Source: VGBV01 sp963813725
GTDB taxonomy: Bacteria > Actinomycetota > Thermoleophilia > Solirubrobacterales > 70-9
Direction: 5' to 3'
NCBI GenBank assembly: GCA_963813725.1
Contig: CAWFAI010000015.1
Coordinates: 62,001 to 126,000 of the forward strand
DNA length: 64,000 bases
The notes under the pieces are model-generated. The model made no database searches. It saw only the letters and a program-made list of their open reading frames with translations, and was not told where the DNA came from. Below are positions 17,178 to 28,008 of the stretch, in pieces (within the stretch, counting starts at the first letter, position 1; each line of letters opens with the position of its first letter). Position numbers and translations under genes: made by a program.

Positions 17178-17970
17178 ACGCCCGCCCCCGCTTCAGGGCG
17201 GCGGTGGCTCGCGCAGCTGGTGCGCCGAGGTGAAGAAGTTCCGCCGCGCCAGCGTGGTCGCCGTCAGCGCCGCGATGGCGACCGAGCCCAGCAGCGAGTA
17301 GAGGAGGATCAGCTGCAGCCGCACGGCGTCCACCGGATCGGCGCCCGCCAAGCAGCAACCCGACCATCGCGCCCGGGAAGAAGATGAGGCCGGTCGTCTT
17401 GGTCGAGTCGATCAGCGGGATCATCCCCGAGCGCAGGCTGCGCCTGACCAGCGGGTTCATCGCCTGTGTCGAGGTCGCCCCCAGCGCCAGCGAGGCCTCG
17501 ATCTCGTGCGAGCGGTCGCCGACGTCCTCGCCCAGGCGGTTGAGCGCGACCGCGGCCGCGGTCATCGCGTTGCCGATCACCATCCCGCCGACGGGCACGA
17601 CGTATCGCGGCTCCGGCTCGAAGATGCCGAGCGCCAACACCAGCCCCAGGGTGGTAGCCGCCGCCAGGGCGAGCGCTGCGAGCAGCGGCCAGAAGGCGTC
17701 GGGGACCCCCGCCGCCCGCCGCCGCGCGGTGAGGGCGCCGAAGATCACCATCACCGCCAGCAGCGCGATCACCAGGCCGGCGTCGTCCTGCTCAAAGATC
17801 ACGTCGATCACGTAGCCGATCGCCACGAGCTGCACGAACGAGCGCGCGACCGCGACCGCGATGTCCTCCTCCAGCCCCGCGTCGCGCCAGCGGGATGCGA
17901 CTACCGCGATCGCGACCAGCACCAGCGCCGCCGCGACCTGGTCGAGGCCGACGTCGATCGACGGGATCAT
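17155..17970 (-). CDS. fetB: FetB/UPF0014-like ABC transporter permease (probable 1-nt frameshift near its 3' end)
   Basis: Multi-spanning membrane protein starting at ATG 17970 (MIPSIDVGLDQVAAALVLVA). Hallmarks are RSFVQLVAIGYVID, VPVGGMVIGNAMTAAAVALN and the cytoplasmic EASLALGATSTQAMNP segment followed by LIDSTKTTGLIFFPGAMVG, as in the FetB iron-export permease family. As sequenced the frame ends at 17155 in a nonsensical Arg-rich tail that runs over the convergent deacetylase gene. Deleting one base near 17350 restores LLLAGADPVDAVRLQLILLY and a stop at 17193, for 258 residues. Start overlaps the fetA stop (ATGA). Confidence 0.85.
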   Translation of the reverse strand: MIPSIDVGLDQVAAALVLVAIAVVASRWRDAGLEEDIAVAVARSFVQLVAIGYVIDVIFEQDDAGLVIALLAVMVIFGALTARRRAAGVPDAFWPLLAALALAAATTLGLVLALGIFEPEPRYVVPVGGMVIGNAMTAAAVALNRLGEDVGDRSHEIEASLALGATSTQAMNPLVRRSLRSGMIPLIDSTKTTGLIFFPGAMVGLLLGGRRSGGRRAAAADPPLLAAGLGRHRGADGDHAGAAELLHLGAPAARATAALKRGRAFSDRRRR

Positions 17971-18725
17971 TCGACGCCGGCCTCCTCGCTCCCCGCCTGG
18001 GGGGCGGGCGACGGCGCCTCCGGTTCGGCCGCAGCCGGCTCATCGGCCTCTGGCGCGGGCGCGGGTTCGGCGGCCAGCGCCTCCTCGGTCGGGCCCTGTG
18101 CGACCACCCGCCCCTCGTCGATCCGCACCACCCAATCGGCCAGCCGGCGAGCCTGCGCCTCGCTGTGGGTGACGAGCACGATCGAGATCGACGTGCGCTC
18201 CCGCAGCTCCTCCAGCGTCCCCTCGACGGCGGCGGTCGCGCGAGCGTCCAGGGAGGCGGTCGGCTCATCCAGCAGCAGCACCCGGGGCTGTAGGGCCAGC
18301 GCCCGGGCCAGCATCACCCGCTGCTGCTCGCCGACCGAGAGCCGCCCGGCCGGGCGGTCGGCGAGCGAGGGGTCCAGTCCCGCCAGCGTCAGCGGGGTCC
18401 GCGGGTCGAAGCTGTGGCCCACCAGGCGGGGGCCGTAGGCGACGTTGTCGGCGACCGTGCCCTCGACCAGCGCGGGCAACTGCGGGACCAGACAGGCCTC
18501 GCGCCGCAGCGCGAGCACGTCGCGTTCGCGCACGTCTGACCCCTCGAAGAGCACGCGCCCCTCGTCGGGGTCGATCAGCCGGTTCAGCAGACGCAGGGTC
18601 GTCGACTTGCCGCTGCCGGACGGCCCGAACAGGCACCCGGCCCCGACGGGCAGCTTCGCGCTCACCCCCTGCAGCACCTCGCGCCCGTCGCGCCGATAGG
18701 TGACGTTGTCCAGCTCGAAAAGCAC
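17967..18725 (-). CDS. fetA: FetA-like ABC transporter ATP-binding protein
   Basis: 252 residues from GTG at 18725 (VLFELDNVTYRRDG); upstream in-frame codons are low-complexity and not used. ATPase motifs are intact: Walker A GPSGSGKST, Q-loop VPQLPAL, signature LSVGEQQRV, Walker B VLLLDEPTASLD and the H-switch VTHSEAQ. It pairs with the overlapping permease gene, forming a probable FetAB-type exporter (iron or other metal; inferred by family). The last ~45 residues are an Ala/Pro/Glu-rich tail not found in compact family members. Confidence 0.88.
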   Translation of the reverse strand: MLFELDNVTYRRDGREVLQGVSAKLPVGAGCLFGPSGSGKSTTLRLLNRLIDPDEGRVLFEGSDVRERDVLALRREACLVPQLPALVEGTVADNVAYGPRLVGHSFDPRTPLTLAGLDPSLADRPAGRLSVGEQQRVMLARALALQPRVLLLDEPTASLDARATAAVEGTLEELRERTSISIVLVTHSEAQARRLADWVVRIDEGRVVAQGPTEEALAAEPAPAPEADEPAAAEPEAPSPAPQAGSEEAGVE

Positions 18726-18825
18726 GCCCCCGATTATCCGACCGCAGCCCGGTCGAAATGGAGGTGATCGCCCACCTCTACGAGGATGAGGGCCCCGCTG
18801 CGGGCGAGGGCTCGATAATCGAGGC

Positions 18826-19859
18826 GTGCCTGCGTCGCCGCCACGGGGACTCCCACGCGAGGGCATTCCGGCCTCGCTCGAGCCGATGCTCGCCAAGGCA
18901 GGCGAGCTGCCCAGCGCCGAGGACGAGCGCTGGGGCTACGAGGTCAAGTGGGACGGCATCCGCGCCCTCGGGTTCGCCGACGGCGGCGCCTGGCGCATGC
19001 AGAGCCGCAGGCTCGAGGACGTCACCGCTCGCTACCCGGAGCTGGCGGGCATCGCCGAGAGCATCGCGGACCGCCGTGCCGTGCTCGACGGCGAGGTCGT
19101 CGCGCTCCGCGATGACGGACGCCCGAGCTTTCAGCTGCTGCAGCGGCGGATGGGCCTGACCGACGCAGCCGTCGTGCGCCGACGCGCCGGCGAGACGCCC
19201 GTCGACTACATCGTCTTCGACCTGCTGCACCTGGACGGCGCCAGCACGCGCGAGCTGCCCTACGCCGAGCGGCGCGAGCTGCTCGCCGAGCTGGAGCTCG
19301 AGGGTCCGCGCTGGCGGGCCCCGCGCCACCGGGTCGGGGGCGGCGGTGAGCTGCTCGAGGCGGCGCGCAGGCAAGGGCTCGAGGGCGTCGTCGCGAAGCG
19401 TCTGGACAGCCCCTACGGCCCGGCAGGCGAAGCAGCGAGTGGATCAAGGCGCGGGTCTGGCGACGCCAGGAGTTCGTGATCGGCGGCTACATCCCGGGCG
19501 AGGGGAGCCGCTCCGGCCGCGTCGGCTCGCTGCTGGTCGGCTACTACGACCGCCGCGCGTCGGAGCTAGGGCGAGGAGAGCGTCAGCGGCTGACGTTCGC
19601 CGGCGGCGTCGGATCGGGCCTGAAGCAGGCCGAGATCGACCTGCTGACCCCGAGCTGAAGAAGCGCCCGCGCCGCCACGACAGCCCGTTCGACGTCGGGG
19701 CCCCGAAGGGCCCCAAGGCTCGCCTCGCGATCTGGTGCGAGCCCCGGGCTCGTCTGCGAGGTGAGCTGGACCGAGTGGACCGACGAGGGAACCCTGCGCC
19801 AACCCGCCTTCAAGGGCATGCGGGACGACAAGGACCCGCGGGAGGTGGTGAGGGAGTGA
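18826..19859 (+). pseudogene. ATP-dependent DNA ligase (LigD ligase domain), frameshifted three times as sequenced
   Basis: GTG start at 18826; restored length is about 344 residues. Frame 1 carries the adenylation site YEVKWDGIRA (KxDG), LDGEVVAL, VDYIVFDLLHLDG and GLEGVVAKRLDSPY. Continuity then needs a base added near 19415 (toward SSEWIKARVWRRQEFVIGGY), a base added near 19650 (DLLTPELKKR) and a base removed near 19745 (EPRLVCEVSWTEWT), ending GMRDDKDPREVVRE. These are OB-fold motifs of ATP ligases. It is the sealing enzyme of non-homologous end joining with the Ku and polymerase genes downstream. Pseudogene status is uncertain. Confidence 0.8.
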
Positions 19860-20024
19860 GCTGCGGCGGCAAGTCGCTTTCCCCGCTTGGCGCACATCTC
19901 CCGGGCCGCAAGAGCGCGCCCGATTGGCTCGTGCGTTCAAGGGGTAACCTGATGAGCGTCGAAGGAGCGATGGATCAACGTCGAGCGAGGAGTGCTTGAG
20001 GTGGATGACGGCGGTGAGGACTGA

Positions 20025-20987
20025 ATGCCTAGAGCGATATGGAGTGGCAGCGTCAGCTTCGGGCTCCTGAACGTGCCCGTGAAGCTCTACAGCGCGGTCA
20101 GCAAGCAGACCGTGCGCTTTCGCGAGCTGCGCGAGAAGGACGGCTCGCGCGTGCGCCACAAGCGCGTGGCCGAAGCGGACGGCAAGGAGGTGTCCTACGA
20201 CGACATCGTCAAGGGCTACGAGTTCGCCCCCGACCAGTACGTGACGCTGACCCGCGAGGAGCTGGCCGAGCTGGACCCGAAGAAGACCCGCGCGATCGAG
20301 ATCCAGGACTTCGTCGATCTCGACGACATCGACCCCATCTATTTCGAGCACCCCTACTACCTGGGGCCGGACAAGGGCGCGGAGAAGCCCTACGCGCTGC
20401 TGGTGGGTGCGATGGAGGACGCGCGCAAGGTCGCCATCGCGCGCTTCGTGCTGCGCAACAAGGAGAACCTGGCCGCGATCCGGCCCATGGACGGCGTGCT
20501 GACGATGGCGACGATGCGCTTCGCCGATGAGGTGACGAAGCCCGACGACCTGCGCGGCGAGCTGTTCGAGGAGAAGCCGGGCAAGCCCGCGAAGCGCGAG
20601 CTGGACATGGCCAAGCAGCTGATCGAGTCGCTCTCGACCGACTTCGAAGCCGACAAGTACCGCGACGAGTACCGCGAGGAGCTGCTGGAGCTGCTGGAGC
20701 AGAAGGCATCGGGCAAGGAGATCGTCAGCACCACCAGCGAGGAGCCCGAGCCGACCAAGGCGCCCGACCTGATGGCGGCGCTGGAGGAGAGCCTGGCCGC
20801 GGTGCGCGGCGAGAGCGACGGCGCCGCCGCCAAGTCCGGCAGCAAGTCGAACGGCGGCACCGCGAAGAAGGCCCCGGCCAAGAAGAAGGCGCCCGCCAAG
20901 AAGACCGCCTCGAAGTCGAAGGCGAAGTCCTCGGGTTCCAAGTCCAAGCCCAAGTCGAAGACCAAGGCCAAGGCTGGCTCGAAGTAG
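20025..20987 (+). CDS. ku: Ku homodimer protein for non-homologous end joining
   Basis: 320 residues, ATG at 20025 (MPRAIWSGSVSFGLLNVPVK). The Ku core covers about residues 1-260: TVRFRELREKDGSRVRHKRV, KGYEFAPDQYV, FVDLDDIDPIYFEHPYYLGP and GVLTMATMRFADEV. The last ~55 residues are a Lys/Ala/Ser-rich disordered tail (repeats such as KKAPAKK), like DNA-binding extensions seen in some bacterial Ku proteins. Ku threads onto double-strand ends and recruits LigD. Frame is intact, in contrast to the flanking ligase gene. Confidence 0.96.
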   Translation: MPRAIWSGSVSFGLLNVPVKLYSAVSKQTVRFRELREKDGSRVRHKRVAEADGKEVSYDDIVKGYEFAPDQYVTLTREELAELDPKKTRAIEIQDFVDLDDIDPIYFEHPYYLGPDKGAEKPYALLVGAMEDARKVAIARFVLRNKENLAAIRPMDGVLTMATMRFADEVTKPDDLRGELFEEKPGKPAKRELDMAKQLIESLSTDFEADKYRDEYREELLELLEQKASGKEIVSTTSEEPEPTKAPDLMAALEESLAAVRGESDGAAAKSGSKSNGGTAKKAPAKKKAPAKKTASKSKAKSSGSKSKPKSKTKAKAGSK

Positions 20988-21891
20988 CGAAGTCACGGTC
21001 GGCCGGCGCAAGCTGAAGCTGACCAACCTGGACAAGGTCCTCTACCCGAAGGCCGGGTTCACGAAGGCCGAGGTGATCGACTACTACGCGCGCGTGGCCG
21101 AGGTGATGATCCCGCACCTGCGCGGTCGCCCGACGACGCTGAAGCGCTACCCAGACGGGGTCGAGGGCTTCCACTTCTTTGAGAAGCGCTGCCCGAAGCA
21201 CCGGCCCGACTGGGTGAATACGGCGACGGTGCTCGCCGACCGGGCCGGCCCGATCGACTTCACCCTGGTCGACAACAAGCCGACCCTGATCTGGCTCGCG
21301 CAGCTGGCGGCGCTCGAGCTCCACCCGTCGCTCTCCAAGGCATCCAGGATCGAGGTGCCGACCGTGCTCGCGTTCGACCTCGATCCCGGCCCGCCGGCGA
21401 CCATCATCGAGTGCTGCCGCATCGCGCTGCGGCTGCGCGACCTGTTCGGGGAGCTGGGGTTGGAGTGCTTCCCCAAGACCTCGGGATCCAAGGGGATGCA
21501 GGTGTACGTCCCCCTCAACGGCCAAGTGACCTACGAGAAGACGACCCCTTTCGCGCACGCGATCGCGCTGCTGCTCGAGAAGCAGTATCCGAAGGAGGTC
21601 GTCTCGAAGATGACCAAGAAGCTGCGCAAGGGCAAGGTCTTCGTCGACTGGAGCCAGAACACGAAGATGAAGACGACGATCGCCGTCTATTCCCTGCGCG
21701 CCAAGGACCGGCCCACGGCCTCGACCCCGATCGAGTGGGACGAGGTCGAGTCGGGCGCGCGGTCGCGCAGTCCCGACCGGCTCAGCTTCACCTCCAGGCA
21801 GGTGCTGAACCGGATCGAGAAGCACGGCGACCTGTTCGAGCCGGTACTGAAGCTGCGCCAGCGCCTGCCCCAGGCACCCTCCGCCGATTGA
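20974..21891 (+). CDS. LigD polymerase domain protein (NHEJ primase/polymerase), atypical start
   Basis: About 305 residues. The frame is open upstream into ku but offers no ATG, GTG or TTG before the conserved TVGRRKLKLTNLDKVLYPKA region. CTG at 20974 would give LARSSEVTVGRRKLKL and overlap the end of ku by 14 nt. A GTG at 21073 would lose conserved sequence. Catalytic features are FDLDPGPP (metal Asp pair), SGSKGMQVYVPL (nucleotide-binding loop, Gln replacing the more usual His) and FVDWSQN (third Asp). It fills gaps at double-strand breaks with NTPs/dNTPs. The start is uncertain; family assignment is firm. Confidence 0.88.
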   Translation: MARSSEVTVGRRKLKLTNLDKVLYPKAGFTKAEVIDYYARVAEVMIPHLRGRPTTLKRYPDGVEGFHFFEKRCPKHRPDWVNTATVLADRAGPIDFTLVDNKPTLIWLAQLAALELHPSLSKASRIEVPTVLAFDLDPGPPATIIECCRIALRLRDLFGELGLECFPKTSGSKGMQVYVPLNGQVTYEKTTPFAHAIALLLEKQYPKEVVSKMTKKLRKGKVFVDWSQNTKMKTTIAVYSLRAKDRPTASTPIEWDEVESGARSRSPDRLSFTSRQVLNRIEKHGDLFEPVLKLRQRLPQAPSAD

Positions 21892-21925
21892 ACCGAGCGC
21901 CGGGTCCGGACGTACCCTGAACCGA

Positions 21926-22549
21926 ATGCCCGCTGCCACCAGGCGCATGTCGCTGCCGACCGTCGCCGCATTGCTCTGCGCGCTGGCGCTGGGGGCGTGC
22001 GGGGAGGACGACGCCGAAGAGGCGACGACCGCCATCGCCGAGCGCGCCTCCGCCGCGCAGGAGGAGACCACGAAGCGGGCGGACATCGGCGTCCTCGAAG
22101 GGACCCTCCCCTTGCTGAACGGCGAGCCGCAGGACCTGGCCGCCTACCGGGGCAAGGTCGTACTGGTCGTCAACACCGCCAGCGAGTGCGGCTACGCGCC
22201 GCAGTTCGAGGGGCTCGAGGCCCTCTATCGGGACCGCAGGGACGATGGCCTCGTCATCCTCGGCTTCCCGGCCGATGACGTGGTCGGCCAGGAGCCGCGC
22301 TCGGACGAGGAGATCGCCGAGTTCTGCGAGGCCAACTACGGCGTCAGCTTCCCGATGTTCTCGAAGTCGAACGTCGTGGACGATCCCGTCAACCCGCTCT
22401 ACGTCTCGCTCTCGGAGTCACTCGGAGGGCCGACCTACAACTTCAACAAGTATCTGCTCGACCGACGCGGCCGCCCCATCCAGCGCTACGACCAGTCCAC
22501 CGAGCCCGATGACCCCGAGCTGACCCGGGCGATCGAGCAGCTGCTCTAG
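21926..22549 (+). CDS. Glutathione-peroxidase-like lipoprotein with altered active site
   Basis: 207 residues, ATG at 21926. An N-terminal signal with lipobox LGAC (Cys25) predicts a membrane-anchored lipoprotein. The mature part is a GPx fold: VVLVVNTASECGYAPQFEGL with peroxidatic Cys88, then the loop FPADDVVGQEP and GPTYNFNKYLLDR. In the canonical GPx tetrad (Cys, Gln, Trp, Asn) the Gln of FPCNQF is Asp118 here and the Trp before NF is Tyr171; Cys and Asn172 remain. It may act as a thiol peroxidase with altered chemistry or have another redox role. It follows the NHEJ genes by 34 nt. Confidence 0.85.
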   Translation: MPAATRRMSLPTVAALLCALALGACGEDDAEEATTAIAERASAAQEETTKRADIGVLEGTLPLLNGEPQDLAAYRGKVVLVVNTASECGYAPQFEGLEALYRDRRDDGLVILGFPADDVVGQEPRSDEEIAEFCEANYGVSFPMFSKSNVVDDPVNPLYVSLSESLGGPTYNFNKYLLDRRGRPIQRYDQSTEPDDPELTRAIEQLL

Positions 22550-24066
22550 GCGATCGGGAGCGCCTCGCTCAGGCGCGGGCGCTTCGCCAGCGAGCGGATC
22601 GCGCGGCCCAGCCGTCTGGTGCCCTCGACGAGCTGGTCGGGATCGAGGAAGCCGTACGAGAGGCGCATGTGGGTCAGGTGCGATGCCTCGGGCAGCATCG
22701 CTGCGCCGGGCACGAACGTGACCCCGTTGCGCACGGCCTCGGTCATCAGCTCGGACTCGTCCAGCGGCAGGTCCAGAGTCAGCCACAGGTGCCCGCCCTG
22801 GGGCGCTTCGGTCGCGATCGTCGCGATGCCCTTCAGGTGCTTCTGTGTCGCCTCGACCAGGACATCGCGGCGCTCGCGATAAAAGGCGCGCGCCCTCTCG
22901 ATGTGCCCGGGGTACTCGCCGGCGGCAAGGAAACCCGCGACCGCGAGCTGAGTCAGGGTGGCGCTGTGCATGTCGTCGGCGCGCTTCTCGCGCAGGATTC
23001 GCTCGCGCACCGGGCCACTGGCGGCGACCCAGCCGACCCGCAGCCCGCCGCCGACGGTCTTCGACAGCGAGTCCACGTAGATCACGTGGCCCCGGGACTC
23101 GCGGCGCAGCGAGCCCGGGTCCTCGCCCTCGAAGCGCAGGTCGCCGTAGATCCCGTCCTCGACGATGAAGAAGCCGTGGCGCTTTGCGAGCTCCAGCAGG
23201 CGCGTGCGGCGGCGCCGCCGAGAGGTCGAGCCCCGTCGGGTTGTGGCAGCGCGGCTGCAATGCCGAGAAAGCGGATCTCCTCGCGGCCCAGCAGCCCCTC
23301 GAGGGCGTCCAGGTCGAGTCCCTCCGAGTCCGTCGGGACCGGCAGCACTCGCGTGCCGATCGCCTTCACCGACTCCAGCACCCCCATGAAGGTGGGCGCC
23401 TCGCAGGCGACGACGTCGCCGGGTCGCAGCACCGCCCGGGCCGCCAGCGTCAGGCCCTGGCGGGCCCCGGTGGTGACGATGATGTCGCCGGGCTCCTCGG
23501 GCGCGCCGCGCAGGTCCGACAGCGCCACGAGCTGCTCAACCAGGTCCGGCAGGCCTGCGATGTCGGTGTACTGGAGCGCGCGGCTGTCGTGGCGCTCCAG
23601 CGACTCGTCCAGCGCCTTGCGCATCGCCTCGAAGGGGAGAAGCGCCGAGGATGGGTAGCCCACCGAGAGCGGGATCAGACCCCGGGCCTGGGAGTGGCGG
23701 TACATCTCGGCCATCACGCGGTCGCCGTGGCTCTCGCTCATGGCGGGCAGGACGTAGCGCTGCCACTCGGTACCGCTCGGCGTCCTCATCCACCCCGGGG
23801 AGCGCCGCGGGGGCGGTCTCGCGGACGAAGGTGCCGCGGCCGACCTGCGATGAGACGAGCCCGAGCTCGCGCAGCCGGCGGTAGGCGCGGACGGCCGTCA
23901 GGTGGTTGATGCCGGCCGTCTCGGCGAGCTCGCGGGTCGGGGGCAGCTTCTCGCCCGGGGTCAGCTCGCCGGACTCGATCGCCGCCTGGATCGAGGAGAC
24001 GATCTGCTCGGTGAGCGAGCGCTCGCTGTCGCGCTTAAGGTCACCCAATTCAGCTTTGTATGACAT
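22546..24066 (-). pseudogene. MocR/GntR-type regulator with aminotransferase domain, frameshifted as sequenced
   Basis: ATG at 24066. Residues 1-75 are a GntR winged helix (LTEQIVSSIQAAIESGELTPG, GINHLTAVRAYRRLRELGLV). The rest is a fold-type I aminotransferase: SVGYPSSALLPFEAMR, TTGARQGLTLAARAVLRPGD, RCHNPTGLDLSAA and the PLP lysine in VDSLSKTVGGGLRVGW. Three single-base insertions (near 23790, 23239 and 23210) split it into three frames; removing all three leaves an exact 505-codon protein. Such MocR proteins sense PLP or amino compounds. Divergent from a small gene at 24147. Confidence 0.85.
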
Positions 24067-24113
24067 GCAAAGGTCCCCTCGGTTCGCTATGTTGCGCCTT
24101 GAGTGTAGCTCAA
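24055..24113. promoter_or_regulatory. Palindromic elements in the mocR/small-gene divergent promoter
   Basis: Two inverted repeats sit in the 80-nt divergent gap. TTTGTATGACATGCAAA (24055-24071) is a 17-bp palindrome with one mismatched pair and spans the regulator's own ATG. TTGAG-TGTAG-CTCAA (24099-24113) has perfect 5-bp arms. GntR/MocR regulators typically bind palindromes or direct repeats in such gaps, so one of these may be the autoregulatory operator. This is inference from position and symmetry only. Confidence 0.35.
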
Positions 24114-24146
24114 ATGGACACCAGCAAGGACATCAAGGGGTCAATT

Positions 24147-24515
24147 ATGTACCACACGACGACACACGACAAACACGAGATCATCATCCGCTTCGCCGGG
24201 GACGAGCACGCCGGGGATCTGCGCCGGCTGGCCCAGCTCGACTCGGCGGCGGTGCCCTCCGGCGACGTGCTGATCGCGCTCGTCGGCGACCAGATGCGCG
24301 CCGCAGTCTCGATCAGCGACGGGAGCGCGATCGCCGATCCCTTCCACCCCACCGCCGAGCTGGTCTCGTTGCTCTCCCAGCGGGTCGCCCAGCTCCGCCC
24401 CCCGAAGGGGCGCGGGCTCCGCTTCCGATTCGGTAGGCGCTTTCGCGGCCAGCCGGCGCGCCGCCGCGCGGCGCTCTCGCCGCAGCCCGCCGGTACGCTG
24501 CGCGCATTCGACTAG
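24147..24515 (+). CDS. Small uncharacterised protein, divergent from mocR
   Basis: 122 residues from ATG at 24147 (MYHTTTHDKHEIIIRFAGDE), chosen because AAGGGG lies 6 nt upstream; in-frame ATG at 24117 is less well placed. No signal peptide or strong membrane helix. The core (LRRLAQLDSAAVPSGDVLIALVGDQ, then ISDGSAIADPFHPTAELVSL) looks like a conserved small actinobacterial protein I cannot name. The C-terminus is an Arg-rich basic tail. Its reading frame is convergent with the end of gcvPB, 12 nt away. Function unknown. Confidence 0.65.
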   Translation: MYHTTTHDKHEIIIRFAGDEHAGDLRRLAQLDSAAVPSGDVLIALVGDQMRAAVSISDGSAIADPFHPTAELVSLLSQRVAQLRPPKGRGLRFRFGRRFRGQPARRRAALSPQPAGTLRAFD

Positions 24516-24527
24516 GGCCGGCGACCT

Positions 24528-26107
24528 CTAGGCCTTCTGGCGCACGACCGGCTTGCGGTTGGCCGCGACCTCGTCCATGCGCCGCACCGGCGTCACGTAG
24601 GGGGCGTTGCGCGCGATCTCGGGGTCCTGCTCGGCCTCGGCCAGGATCGCCTCCATCGCCCGGGCGAAGTCGTCGAGCGTCTCGCGTGCTTCGGTCTCGG
24701 TCGGCTCGACCATCATCGCCTCGTCCACCAGCAGCGGGAAGTAGACGGTGGGCGGGTGCACGCTGTAGTCGAGCAGCCGCTTGGCGATGTCCTGGGTCTT
24801 GACGCCGAGCTCGCGCTTGGCGGGGCCGCCCGAGAGCACGAACTCGTGCATGCAGCGGCGGTCGAAAGCCACCGGCGCATAGCGGTCGACCCGGCCCTCG
24901 CGCAGGCGGGCCAGCAGATAGTTCGCGTTCAACACCGCCGACTCGGAGGCCTCGGTGAGGCCGTCGCCGCCGAGGCTGAGTATGTAGGCGTAGGAACGCA
25001 CGAAGACGCCGAAGTTCCCCTGGAAGCCCCGCAGCCGGCCGATCGACTTGGGGCGGTCGTGATCCAGGTCGTACACGTACGGAGCGTCGTGGCTGGGCCC
25101 CGCGCCGTTGCCCGAGCCCTCGCGCCGGATCACCTGCGGGCGCGGCAGGAAGGGCTCGATGCGCTCGGAGACCGCGATCGGCCCGGACCCCGGCCCGCCG
25201 CCGCCGTGCGGCTGCGAGAAGGTCTTGTGCAGGTTGAAGTGGACGATGTCGAAGCCCATGTCCCCGGGCCTCGTCCGCCCCATGATCGCGTTCAGGTTGG
25301 CGCCGTCGTAGTACAGCGTCCCGCCCACCTCGCGCACGACCGACGTGATCTCGGCGATGTTCTCGTCAAAGAGGCCGAGCGTGTTGGGGTTGGTCAGCAT
25401 CAGACAGGCGGTCCCCTCGTCGGACTTTGCCCGCAGGTCGTCGAGGTCGATGCCGCCGCGCTCGTTGCTCGCCACCTTGACGACGTCGAAGCCCGCCATC
25501 GTCACCGTCGCAGGGTTGGTGCCGTGGGCGGTGTCTGGGATGAGCACCTTGTTCCGCTGCTTCCCCCCGTCCTCGCCGCCGTCCTCGTGGTAAGCGCGGG
25601 TCAGCAGCAGGCCCGCCAGCTCGCCGTGGGATCCCGCCGAAGGCTGCAGGCTCACGTGGGGCAGCCCCGCGATTTCGGCCAGGGAGCGCTGCAGCAGCCA
25701 CATCAGCTCCAGCGCGCCCTGGGCCCGCTTCGGGTCCTGGGCGGGGTGCAGCCGGGCGTGGCCGGGGAGCGCCGCGACCCGCTCGTTCAGGCGCGGGTTG
25801 TGCTTCATCGTGCAGGAGCCGAGCGGGTAGAAGCCGCGGTCGAGGTCGAAGTTGCGCCGCGAGATGCGCGTGTAGTGGCGCACGATCTCGGGCTCCGAGA
25901 CCTCCGGCAGCTCGGCCGGGTGCTCGCGCAGCAGCTTCTTCGGGATCAGCTCCTCCAGGGGCGGCTCCGAAACCCCGGCGGCGGGCAGCGTCGCGGCGCG
26001 GCGGCCCGGCACCGAGCGCTCGTAGATCGTGCAAGCGCGGTCGCGCTGCATCGGCGTCTCCTCCTTGGCGGAGGTCGGAGGCGGCGAGCCGTCGCCTGTG
26101 ATCGGGT

Positions 26108-26111
<4 letters not shown>
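24528..26111 (-). CDS. gcvPB: Glycine dehydrogenase (decarboxylating) subunit 2
   Basis: 527 residues, GTG start at 26111 overlapping the gcvPA stop; an internal ATG (MQRDRACTIYERS) 20 codons in could be the real start. It is the PLP-carrying half of a split P-protein. Motifs: RNFDLDRGFYPLGSCTMKHN, QPSAGSHGELAGLLL, DTAHGTNPATVTMAGF and the PLP lysine in HFNLHKTFSQPHGGGGPG. With GcvPA it decarboxylates glycine and loads the aminomethyl group on lipoylated GcvH. The split two-subunit form is a known type. Confidence 0.95.
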
Positions 26112-27511
<1,400 letters not shown>

Positions 27512-27571
27512 CCGCTCATCCTAGAGAGGACGTTAGACGGGCCGGCCGGGCGTCCCGGTGGACGAATGCGT

Positions 27572-27973
27572 CTACTCGGAGGAGGGTGGCTCGAGCAGCT
27601 TCTGATAGGCCGCGGCGTCCAGCAGGGAGTCGGCCTCGGAGGGGTCCGAGAGCTTCACCTTCACCATCCAGCCGTCTCCGTAGGGGTCGCTGTTGATCAG
27701 CTCGGGGCTTTCGGTGGCGGCCTCGTTCACCTCGGTGATCTCGCCCGAGAGCGGGGCGTAGACGTCGGAGACCGCTTTGACGGACTCCACCTCGGCGTAG
27801 GCCTCGTCCTTCTTCACCTCGCGGCCGACCTCGGGGCCGTCGAAGAAGACGACCTCGCCCAGGGCGTCCTGCGCGTACCAGGTGACCCCGAAGGTGGCCT
27901 CCCCGCCCTCGATCCGCGCCCAGTCGTGCTGATCGTGGTAGCGCAGGTCGTCGGGATAGCTGGCGTCGGCCAT
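27572..27973 (-). CDS. gcvH: Glycine cleavage system H protein
   Basis: 133 residues, ATG at 27973. Carries the lipoylation site ESVKAVSDVYAPLSGEI with the modified Lys in VKAVSD, preceded by DALGEVVFFDGPEVG and followed by ELINSDPYGDGWMVKVKL. GcvH shuttles the methylamine group between the P, T and L proteins. Normal length; sits 35 nt after gcvT. Confidence 0.96.
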   Translation of the reverse strand: MADASYPDDLRYHDQHDWARIEGGEATFGVTWYAQDALGEVVFFDGPEVGREVKKDEAYAEVESVKAVSDVYAPLSGEITEVNEAATESPELINSDPYGDGWMVKVKLSDPSEADSLLDAAAYQKLLEPPSSE

Positions 27974-28008
27974 GGCGGAAACCTATCCGCTGGCCGCTCG
28001 CCGCGTAC

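Noticed and set aside
24055..24071. Palindrome as a phage attachment site
   Set aside because: No integrase, tRNA or phage genes in the window.
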